This document shows positions 45,693 through 52,059 of a stretch of DNA of 64,000 bases, one piece after another; position 1 is the first letter of the stretch, and the number at the start of each line of letters is the position of its first letter. A program made the translations under genes and the position numbers. The stretch comes from Thermoanaerobacterium aotearoense. Its GTDB lineage: Bacteria > Bacillota > Thermoanaerobacteria > Thermoanaerobacterales > Thermoanaerobacteraceae. Location of the stretch: positions 2,033,501 to 2,097,500 of the forward strand of contig NZ_CP047602.1 of assembly GCF_009905255.1 (NCBI RefSeq), given 5' to 3'. A model generated the notes under the pieces. The model made no database searches, was not told the DNA's origin, and saw nothing but the letters and a program-made list of their open reading frames with translations.

Positions 45693-46324
45693 CTCGTAAC
45701 AGCATTTTTTTCATGACGTTTCTCGTAAACATCTTTATAAAGCTTATAAAGCTTTTCCCTATTTGTATATGTAATGATGAGAAGATTAGCAAACCATATA
45801 TCATAAATATACATTTGATACGATTTATAATAAAGAAATAATACCAAAGTCAACATTCCAACCACAACCATCAATCCATCTACTTCAGATGATGTAGCTT
45901 TTCCTTTGTTTAAAATGACAGCTATGACATACAGCATCGCCAATATAACAGCGTATGCAATAGATACTCTAAACGATGTTAAAGCGCTCCAAACACCAAA
46001 TGTGACAGCTATTCCCTTGCCACCACGCCATTTTAAAAAAGGAGAAAATACATGACCTAATATCGTGGCAACAGCCACAGGAACTATTCCGGTGCCGCTA
46101 ACATATCCTTTTGACATCATGAATGATATGGGAATATATCCCTTTAAAAAGTCAAGAATAACTCCTAAAATACCATGTTTATATCCAGCCACATGCCACA
46201 AGTTAAACGCACCAGGATTTCCGTCTCCATAATGTCGTATGTTTTTTGAAGCCAATAAACCTAACCAGTATGAAAACATCATTGAACCGCTTAAGAATCC
46301 TATTAAGGCAAAAAGCACTATCAA
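45689..46324 (-). CDS. plsY: PlsY-like glycerol-3-phosphate acyltransferase
   Basis: 211 residues, five or more spans. Family motifs GDGNPGAFNLW (about 34-44), GHVFSPFLKWRGGKGIAVT (about 91-109) and a conserved Gly/Tyr loop are present. It acylates glycerol-3-phosphate from acyl-phosphate at the membrane. The C-terminal extension (about 165-211) is longer than in housekeeping PlsY and charged. It sits 13 bases after a glycosyltransferase gene, so it may serve a special lipid or carotenoid-like glycolipid path rather than bulk phospholipid synthesis. Confidence 0.85.
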   Translation of the reverse strand: MIVLFALIGFLSGSMMFSYWLGLLASKNIRHYGDGNPGAFNLWHVAGYKHGILGVILDFLKGYIPISFMMSKGYVSGTGIVPVAVATILGHVFSPFLKWRGGKGIAVTFGVWSALTSFRVSIAYAVILAMLYVIAVILNKGKATSSEVDGLMVVVGMLTLVLFLYYKSYQMYIYDIWFANLLIITYTNREKLYKLYKDVYEKRHEKNAVTR

Positions 46325-46337
46325 TGTAATCCCCTCC

Positions 46338-47423
46338 TTATATTTTAATTTTTCTCCCCTTCCATGTGACGTATCCTAAAAAGAAAACTTGATACAATGA
46401 ATAAACCATAATGTATATAAAAAATAGCGATGAAAGTATATGAAATAACGGGACTATGATGCCATAACGCCCTGTCCAATTGTTTATATAAATTATCTGC
46501 AATGTATAAACAATATAAAATACTAAAAACGAACTAAACAAATAATTTTTATAAAATGTGAGAAATGGAGTAATAATTTCAACCGCCAACAATCCAATAA
46601 GCCATAATGCAATAAAAATCGTCGTCGTAATTTCTAATCTGGACGTACTTAATATTGTTCCTTTTCCAAAGCCTTCTATTTCACTTTTTATACCATATGG
46701 GTACATCCTAAAAAAAACAAGATCATATCCTATGAAATTCTGAACATTTATACCATTTGACGTAAATTTCTCTCCTAATTTTAAATCATCTAAAAGTTCT
46801 CCTTTTATGCTGTAATGTCCACTTACCTTTTCATAATCATCGCGGGATACGACAATGCAAGAGCCATACATTCCTTTTTGTGGATTATACTTTTCAAACG
46901 GTGATGTAAATGCAAAAATCCCCAAAATATATGGTATCAATGAAAGCTTTTCATAAAATTTTTCAGGGCGATGATATGGTACAACAGATATAGCTCCATT
47001 TACTTTTTCCCTCGCTTTCGCCAATGATTCTAAAGCACGTGGAGATAGTCTAACATCAGCATCAATGAATGCAAGTACATCACCTGTAGAATTTTTGTAT
47101 CCATTCCACAAAGCCCACGTTTTCCCCGTCCAACCATCTGGCATTTCTGTATTTCTTATAACTTTAATTCCATAACTTTCTGCAATCTCAAAAGTCCTAT
47201 CTGAAGAAAAATCATCAACTACGATTACTTCATAAGGCATATACGTCTGCTTTCTTAGAGATTCAAGTATATACGGGAGATTTTTCTCTTCATTTCTTGC
47301 AGGGATTATGACAGAAATTTTATACTGCTTTTCAATAGGCTGATTGTCATGCGGCACCTTCAAATTTCTAAATAAAATAAAACCAGAAATAATGCCTAAA
47401 AGCAATAAAGCACTGACTATCAT
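46338..47423 (-). CDS. membrane glycosyltransferase family 2 (CrtQ-like)
   Basis: 361 residues. N-terminal span, GT-A domain (about 35-230) with VSVIIPARNEE-type start (ISVIIPARNEEKNL), FIDADVRLS as DxD, and DDLKLGEKF as acceptor loop, then three or four C-terminal spans. The layout resembles 4,4'-diaponeurosporenoate glycosyltransferase CrtQ. Substrate unknown. Overlaps a small upstream frame by ATGA; plsY follows. Confidence 0.85.
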   Translation of the reverse strand: MIVSALLLLGIISGFILFRNLKVPHDNQPIEKQYKISVIIPARNEEKNLPYILESLRKQTYMPYEVIVVDDFSSDRTFEIAESYGIKVIRNTEMPDGWTGKTWALWNGYKNSTGDVLAFIDADVRLSPRALESLAKAREKVNGAISVVPYHRPEKFYEKLSLIPYILGIFAFTSPFEKYNPQKGMYGSCIVVSRDDYEKVSGHYSIKGELLDDLKLGEKFTSNGINVQNFIGYDLVFFRMYPYGIKSEIEGFGKGTILSTSRLEITTTIFIALWLIGLLAVEIITPFLTFYKNYLFSSFLVFYIVYTLQIIYINNWTGRYGIIVPLFHILSSLFFIYIMVYSLYQVFFLGYVTWKGRKIKI

Positions 47424-47509
47424 TCTGCATCACATTCCTCTCCCAATTCATCAGCAAAATATTTAAGAAAATGCATCACATATAAATCGTTAACTAATAA
47501 TTCCACCAC
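47420..47509 (-). CDS. small frame coupled to the glycosyltransferase (candidate)
   Basis: A GTG-initiated frame of 29 codons ends at TGA, overlapping the glycosyltransferase ATG as ATGA. It reads VVELLVNDLYVMHFLKYF then an acidic tail GEECDAE, a plausible amphipathic helix. There is no good ribosome site (weak AAGAG), and the frame stops upstream at a TAG. Could be a remnant of a longer protein. Confidence 0.3.
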   Translation of the reverse strand: MVELLVNDLYVMHFLKYFADELGEECDAE

Positions 47510-47732
47510 TCTTTTGTACCAAGCCTATGTCTTAAAAACACCCTTCATAATAATTTTTATTCAGTAAACAAAACAAAAATAATGCTTTTTTTCATATTAC
47601 TATTATGACATATAATTATATAACAAACAATAGAAATTAATCCCCCATCTATAAAGGATGGGAGACTTCTTTCAAGTTTTTGTTAAATCTTCTTGTTAAA
47701 ATAATAAGTTATTATCACTGGATTATAAAAAA
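47510..47732. other. A/T-rich gap with one hairpin
   Basis: No convincing gene. CCCATC (47644-47649) pairs with GATGGG (47657-47662). The hairpin could end transcription of the HdrA-like gene on the minus strand, although the following bases are not a clean T run. It also recalls the end hairpins of IS200/IS605 elements. Confidence 0.4.
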
Positions 47733-48104
47733 TTATTCTTCTGAGTCTTCTCTTTCGTTGACAGCTTTCTTAATCTCATTTATTACTTGCTCAGTATTCA
47801 TATTTCTTATTTCTATACCGATATGCTTTTCTCTGTCGAATCCTACTGCGTCAAAAGCGTCCCTGTACATTTTTCTCTGCATTACTGGATCGCATGCAGC
47901 AACATATAACTCATCTATGTCTGCACCTTTTAAAAGTTCACGCAAATACCTGTCGCCATCTTCTGCACAAAGCTGCGGATGAAGTCCTACCCATTCAAAT
48001 ATATTTTCTCTTCTCAAGGTGTTTAAAACTTCAAATGTGTCCATATCCTGAAATGAAGGACATGTACCTTGACACACACATAAAAGTAATCCCTTTTTAC
48101 TCAT
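47733..48104 (-). CDS. HdrA-like/thioredoxin-ferredoxin-like CxCxxxC redox protein
   Basis: 123 residues from ATG 48104 after GGAGGGG. N-terminal LLLCVCQGTCPSF and QLCAEDGDRYLRELL, then IDELYVAACDPVMQRKMY. These stretches match the N-terminal part of heterodisulfide reductase subunit A without its FAD domain. The four cysteines (about 9, 11, 15, 48) and one more (about 71) could hold an iron-sulfur cluster. Last gene of the small redox operon. Confidence 0.7.
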   Translation of the reverse strand: MSKKGLLLCVCQGTCPSFQDMDTFEVLNTLRRENIFEWVGLHPQLCAEDGDRYLRELLKGADIDELYVAACDPVMQRKMYRDAFDAVGFDREKHIGIEIRNMNTEQVINEIKKAVNEREDSEE

Positions 48105-48170
48105 TTTAACTCCCCTCCAATTAAATTTATAATTTTTTCTAAAATTCTTAAATAACATCATAAATTCCAT

Positions 48171-48377
48171 CTACTTGTTGTCACCAAAGTACGATATAGC
48201 ATCGTTATCGCATATCTTCTGACAACCTCTGCAGAATTCTACACAGTTATCCGGATTTATTACAAGCGGAAAACCATCATCACCTATTGTATAAACATCG
48301 TGTTTGCAGAAATTAACACACTGATAGCACTGTATGCATTTATCGTGGTCAATAATTGGATACCAATTTTTAGCCAT
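48171..48377 (-). CDS. two-cluster 4Fe-4S ferredoxin
   Basis: 68 residues from ATG 48377, eight bases after GGGGG. Cysteine groups CIQCYQCVNFC and CVEFCRGCQKIC match ferredoxin-type cluster motifs. Lies between the NifX-like fragment and the HdrA-like gene, so it is probably an electron carrier for that redox unit. Confidence 0.88.
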   Translation of the reverse strand: MAKNWYPIIDHDKCIQCYQCVNFCKHDVYTIGDDGFPLVINPDNCVEFCRGCQKICDNDAISYFGDNK

Positions 48378-48400
48378 GTCTTTCACCCCCTTTTCAATGT

Positions 48401-48517
48401 TTAAAATGACTTGCCATCCTCTACCTCTGCGACTGTAATATATTCAGAATTTACAATATCGCTTCCTATATCGCTATTAAGTCCTAGATGGTTTTTTGAT
48501 GCAAAAGCTAAGATCAT
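48401..48517 (-). CDS. 38-residue NifX/NifB-C-type domain fragment
   Basis: ATG 48517 with AAAGGAGG seven bases before it (ATG 48520 also possible). The product MILAFASKNHLGLN... ends ...YITVAEVEDGKSF. This is the first beta-alpha-beta of the dinitrogenase iron-molybdenum cofactor domain (usual form MKIAxAS...SxxxxHFGRxxYFxxVDVExG), cut after 38 of about 110 residues. The usual HFGR stretch is missing. Strong ribosome site and operator upstream indicate expression. Confidence 0.65.
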   Translation of the reverse strand: MILAFASKNHLGLNSDIGSDIVNSEYITVAEVEDGKSF

Positions 48518-48541
48518 CATCTCACCTCCTTTTATTTCTTT

Positions 48542-48557
48542 ATTCGGTTTTTCGAAT
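48542..48557. promoter_or_regulatory. ArsR-type operator copy 1
   Basis: ATTCGG-TTTT-TCGAAT, one mismatch from the 6-4-6 palindrome found twice more nearby. It lies 22 bases before the start of the 38-residue gene. Confidence 0.7.
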
Positions 48558-48623
48558 CAAATAGCCAAAAAAATAACTACACTAACTATAAAAATATAAA
48601 TATATTAGAGAATATATTGCTTT

Positions 48624-48639
48624 ATTCGATTATTCGAAT
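48624..48639. promoter_or_regulatory. ArsR-type operator copy 2
   Basis: ATTCGA-TTAT-TCGAAT, a perfect 6-4-6 palindrome in the gap between the ArsR gene and the redox operon. Confidence 0.75.
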
Positions 48640-48660
48640 GTTTAAAATAAAACTTAACGC

Positions 48661-48948
48661 TTAATTACCAACTATATTTTTAACTTCCTCTATTATTTTA
48701 ACGATGTCCTTATTTGTCAAAGTATAATAAATCTTCGTTCCTTCCCTTGAATCTTTTACTATCCCATTTGCCCTTAACACCATAAGGTGCCTTGAAATAT
48801 GTGATTGGTCAAGATTCAAAACAGCCATCATTTCACAGACACACATCTCATTTCTACTTAGAAGCTCAATTATCTTAATTCTAGTCGGATGTGACAATGC
48901 TTTAAAGTACTCAGCCGACTTGTCGTACAAATCAATTGTTACCATCAT
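48661..48948 (-). CDS. ArsR/SmtB family metal- or redox-responsive repressor
   Basis: 95 residues, winged helix with MCVCEMMAVL (a CxC metal site like ArsR) and recognition helix QSHISRHLMVLRANGI. AAGGGTGAT precedes tandem ATGs. The palindrome upstream of its own gene and two copies before the redox operon make it the likely regulator of that operon. The inducer is not known. Confidence 0.88.
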   Translation of the reverse strand: MMVTIDLYDKSAEYFKALSHPTRIKIIELLSRNEMCVCEMMAVLNLDQSHISRHLMVLRANGIVKDSREGTKIYYTLTNKDIVKIIEEVKNIVGN

Positions 48949-48970
48949 ATCACCCTTCCTATCTAATTAT

Positions 48971-48986
48971 ATTCGATTTTTCGAAT
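48971..48986. promoter_or_regulatory. ArsR-type operator copy 3 (autoregulation)
   Basis: ATTCGA-TTTT-TCGAAT, perfect 6-4-6 palindrome 23 bases upstream of the ArsR-type gene. Confidence 0.75.
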
Positions 48987-49037
48987 AAAGTCAAGAAAAA
49001 GCAATTTTTAAACATGGCAATAATTTAAAAACAATCA

Positions 49038-50072
49038 TCATTCAGCGCTTAATGATTTATCTGTATCGCTTTTCATCATCAAGAAAAAACCTATTCCTGA
49101 TGCAATCAAATAAACATAGTATGTGAAAAATCTCCATATACCTATGAAAACACCTAATAGATGATGTGGAACTATATTTGAAAATATGCTAGCAAAGCCA
49201 ACTTCAACAAATCCTGCACCACTGGGTATCACATTGTAAGCAAGAATATCATAAAAAATTAATTGCCTCGATATGACTGCTAAAATGTTAAACTTTATGT
49301 TCATCGCTATCATCAGAATTGGCGCAATGCTGTAAAACAAAGTCCAAAAAAGCATAGCGTATAAAAGCTGTGATATTAGAAGCTTTCCTCCAGAGCTTAC
49401 CATAAAAAGTTCATTAAATCTGTGATTGTATTCAATAATTTCAGTTTTTGTATTCTCAAAAAACTTTTTATACTTTTCGCCCGAAAAAAATCTTATGCCA
49501 GCAATTAAATTTATTACAGAGATTAAAAAAGCCGGCCTCAATATTATGTAGACAAGAGCTATCAATAAAAGCAAAAGTATAAATGATACCAATATAGCAA
49601 ATATCGACAAAGCATGTGTAAGCTCCAACTGCTTTCTAAAAAAAATCAGTAAAATAGGCGGTATCGTACCAAAAAAAATACCTGAAAACAAAATTTTAGC
49701 CGTAAAAATCATAAGGCTTTTATTTGGGGGTATTTTTTTCTTGTTTAAAAGGTAAATGGTTATTGGAAGGGCACCTGAGCCAAATGGAGTTATGTAGCTG
49801 AAGAAAAAAGTAGCCAAATTGAACTTAAATAGATATCCAACGCTTAGATCTTCTCCTAAGGCTAAAAGCAAATCTCTAATCCTATAAGTATCCACCATCA
49901 AGCTTAAAAAAATAAAAAGAAGCATGATTCCGATGTATATGGGATTTATATTCATAACATCTTTTAATCCTTGATACCCTGAAAGTTTCATTATGATGGC
50001 TATGGCGCCAAAGCTTAAAATGAACGCAACAGCCATCATGTAAAAATTCTTCCTCTCTAATATATGGTTCAA
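49038..50072 (-). CDS. flippase-like membrane protein (LPG synthase transmembrane family)
   Basis: 344 residues with eight or nine spans. The SYITPFGSGALP and IPSGAGFVEVGFASIF stretches are the pore motifs of the MprF flippase/YbhN (UPF0104) family. No soluble lysyl-transferase domain is attached, so it is a stand-alone lipid flippase-like protein. Substrate unknown. The deacetylase gene lies 15 bases upstream on the same strand. Confidence 0.85.
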   Translation of the reverse strand: MNHILERKNFYMMAVAFILSFGAIAIIMKLSGYQGLKDVMNINPIYIGIMLLFIFLSLMVDTYRIRDLLLALGEDLSVGYLFKFNLATFFFSYITPFGSGALPITIYLLNKKKIPPNKSLMIFTAKILFSGIFFGTIPPILLIFFRKQLELTHALSIFAILVSFILLLLLIALVYIILRPAFLISVINLIAGIRFFSGEKYKKFFENTKTEIIEYNHRFNELFMVSSGGKLLISQLLYAMLFWTLFYSIAPILMIAMNIKFNILAVISRQLIFYDILAYNVIPSGAGFVEVGFASIFSNIVPHHLLGVFIGIWRFFTYYVYLIASGIGFFLMMKSDTDKSLSAE

Positions 50073-50087
50073 AATTATCCCCTCGCT

Positions 50088-51050
50088 TTATTGGCTTATA
50101 TCATCCAAAGTCTTAAATACATATCCCTGCGCTTTTATATCTTTTAATATTCTATCAAGAGCCATCGTATCATCTTTTGAAACGGCATGCAGCAGTATGA
50201 CTGCTCCTGGATGAATCCTGGACATAACAGTATTGTAACTTTCATCAGGACCTCCCGGCAGTGGCTGCCAATCAGCAAGAGCAAGACTCCAAAATACCGT
50301 CTTATACCCCAAAGACTTCGCTATATACAATGTTCTTTCGCTGTACTCACCCATAGGTGGTCTTAAATAATGCATATCCTTGCCTGTAAGCTCTTTAAAC
50401 ATTCCAGCAAGACCAGTTATCTCGCTTTTAACTTTATCATCTGTAAGCTTAGGAAGGCTGGGGTGATTTACTGTATGGTTGCCTACTATATGCCCCTCAG
50501 CCACCATTCTCTTTACAAGATCACCATGTTCTTTGACATATGGACCTGTCACAAAAAAAGCCGCTTTTACATCATTTGCCTTCAATATGTCTAAGATTTT
50601 AGGTGTATATCCGTTTTCATACCCTTCATCAAATGTCAGGTATACGTATTTTTTTGTTGTGTCTCCTGTAAATATTCCATCGTATTTTTTTATAAGACTC
50701 ATGGCTTTTGATGTGATCTCAGGCGTTTTGTGATCAGGAAGTACCCTCATACCCCATCCGTACAAAGTATTATCAAGACCTTCTGTATTTATGGTAGAAC
50801 TGTACACATCGTTATTCACTGTGTTGCTTTCCGCAGTCTTAGCATCACTAACATCGTTAGATGCATTTTTAGCTGAATTATCTTTCCCATCATTGCTTGC
50901 TGCACTACTGTCTGTCTTTACATTCACACTTGGCTTTTGAACAGACTTCTTTTCCACGCTTGCTGGATTTTTGGTTTTAAAAAAGCTGCAAGACACTGTT
51001 GATAAAGCCATGACTAAGACAAAAAATAAAATACCTAACTTCTTTAGCAT
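50088..51050 (-). CDS. polysaccharide deacetylase lipoprotein (PdaA-like)
   Basis: 320 residues. Lipoprotein signal ending LSTVSC (Cys about 22), a Ser/Asn/Asp-rich linker (about 25-85), then a NodB domain (about 125-315). Metal and catalytic motifs: TFDEGYENGYTP (Asp), GNHTVNHPSL (H-x3-H), LRPPMGEYSERTL. The FDEGYENG form is that of delta-lactam-forming PdaA enzymes of the spore cortex. GAGGATG precedes the ATG. Probably peptidoglycan N-acetylmuramic acid deacetylase. Confidence 0.88.
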   Translation of the reverse strand: MLKKLGILFFVLVMALSTVSCSFFKTKNPASVEKKSVQKPSVNVKTDSSAASNDGKDNSAKNASNDVSDAKTAESNTVNNDVYSSTINTEGLDNTLYGWGMRVLPDHKTPEITSKAMSLIKKYDGIFTGDTTKKYVYLTFDEGYENGYTPKILDILKANDVKAAFFVTGPYVKEHGDLVKRMVAEGHIVGNHTVNHPSLPKLTDDKVKSEITGLAGMFKELTGKDMHYLRPPMGEYSERTLYIAKSLGYKTVFWSLALADWQPLPGGPDESYNTVMSRIHPGAVILLHAVSKDDTMALDRILKDIKAQGYVFKTLDDISQ

Positions 51051-51116
51051 TTTATCATCCTCATTTCAAAAATATCTTCTTATGTATTTTTTGCAATCAG
51101 ATGTTTTGTATTCTTA

Positions 51117-51689
51117 TCAGATTTTTACTTTGCTTCCTTTATATATCTCGCACACAGTGTCTCTACATGGACAAAACCTGCACTTTAGAAAATCCCCTTC
51201 TACATCAGGAAAGAATTTCCCTTCTTCTAAAAGTCTCATCTCTTTTATAATTTTAACAAGTTCTCTCCTAAGACCTTTTGTATTGTACACTTCAAACATC
51301 GTATTCTGATAGACGATTCTCCCTCGTCTTACTTTTTTACCAAATTCTTCTTCTATTATTAAAAAATAAGCAGTCAATTGCATCACATCTTTTAAAAGCG
51401 GGGAATGTCTTTCGGCTTTTGAACTTTTTAGCTCCAACGGTATCAATTCATTTCCAACATCGTAAATATAATCTGGCTTTCCACTTATTCCATACTTTGA
51501 AGATTTTAAAAGCTTGCTGTACATAACGCCGTCCTTTTTTACTTCTTCTTGCTTATCTATGTATATAAGCTTTCCCCTTTTAAAACCGATTGTCCTTTTC
51601 ATCTCTTTATAAGGAGGTCTTTTTTCTGCTATCTCCTTCAAGATGACGTAAAGTATTAAAAGCGTAAAGGCAAAATTTAACACTATCAT
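51117..51689 (-). CDS. Cas4-like nuclease, C-terminal half with N-terminal membrane helix
   Basis: 190 residues. A hydrophobic helix (about 2-18) is followed by the core of a PD-(D/E)XK nuclease: SGKPDYIY (Asp), LIPLELKSSKAE (ExK), the Gln helix VMQLTAYFLI and a C-terminal CRFCPCRDTVC cysteine cluster as in Cas4. The first cysteine and the HxxE-type helix of Cas4 are absent here but present in the preceding gene, which it overlaps by ATGA. No ribosome site, so coupling is needed. No cas genes or repeats are nearby. Confidence 0.75.
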   Translation of the reverse strand: MIVLNFAFTLLILYVILKEIAEKRPPYKEMKRTIGFKRGKLIYIDKQEEVKKDGVMYSKLLKSSKYGISGKPDYIYDVGNELIPLELKSSKAERHSPLLKDVMQLTAYFLIIEEEFGKKVRRGRIVYQNTMFEVYNTKGLRRELVKIIKEMRLLEEGKFFPDVEGDFLKCRFCPCRDTVCEIYKGSKVKI

Positions 51690-51955
51690 TTTAAAAGCCC
51701 TATAATCATAGCTATCAAAGCCGTAACAATCAATATGGCTATAGCTATTTTCTTGTATTTTAGCCTTACAATGTCTCTATAGTATTTCTCATGATACTCA
51801 ATGCCTTTTTTAAAGTTGCTAAACTCATAATTTTTTCCGTTTTTTTTTCTCAATTCATTTATATATTTATGTCCGTACTTTTTTTCATAGTACCACTGAT
51901 ATGGGCAATACAAGTATTGATTTATCTCGGAAGCTGATATGTACTTGTTTGACAT
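51686..51955 (-). CDS. Cas4-like nuclease, N-terminal half with C-terminal membrane helix
   Basis: 89 residues. SASEINQYLYCPYQWYYEKK is the Cas4/RecB N-terminal motif holding the first cluster cysteine, followed by KKGIEYHEKYYRD (the His/Glu helix). It ends in a hydrophobic helix (about 69-87) and stops. Joined with the next frame, the two helices would form a membrane hairpin in the middle of one nuclease. Whether the split is natural or a frameshift needs comparison. Confidence 0.72.
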   Translation of the reverse strand: MSNKYISASEINQYLYCPYQWYYEKKYGHKYINELRKKNGKNYEFSNFKKGIEYHEKYYRDIVRLKYKKIAIAILIVTALIAMIIGLLK

Positions 51956-51979
51956 ATTATCACCATTCTAAGCAAAATA

Positions 51980-52043
51980 AAAACATTGCAGATCACTCCA
52001 CAATATTAACTATATCAATTTTTAGGTTCATCTGCAATGTTTT
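51980..52043 (-). terminator. long-loop inverted repeat after the nucleotidyltransferase gene
   Basis: AAAACATTGCAGAT (51980-51993) pairs perfectly with ATCTGCAATGTTTT (52030-52043), loop 36 bases, followed on the minus strand by TTTTATTTTG. It likely ends transcription from the large gene upstream and separates it from the Cas4-like pair. Confidence 0.7.
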
Positions 52044-52059
52044 ATACATTAATTTTTTA

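Noticed and set aside
51686-51689. Simple sequencing frameshift as explanation of the split Cas4-like gene
   Set aside because: The break falls between two membrane helices with a clean ATGA overlap, which fits a natural gene pair. Not ruled out, and kept as a refutation test.
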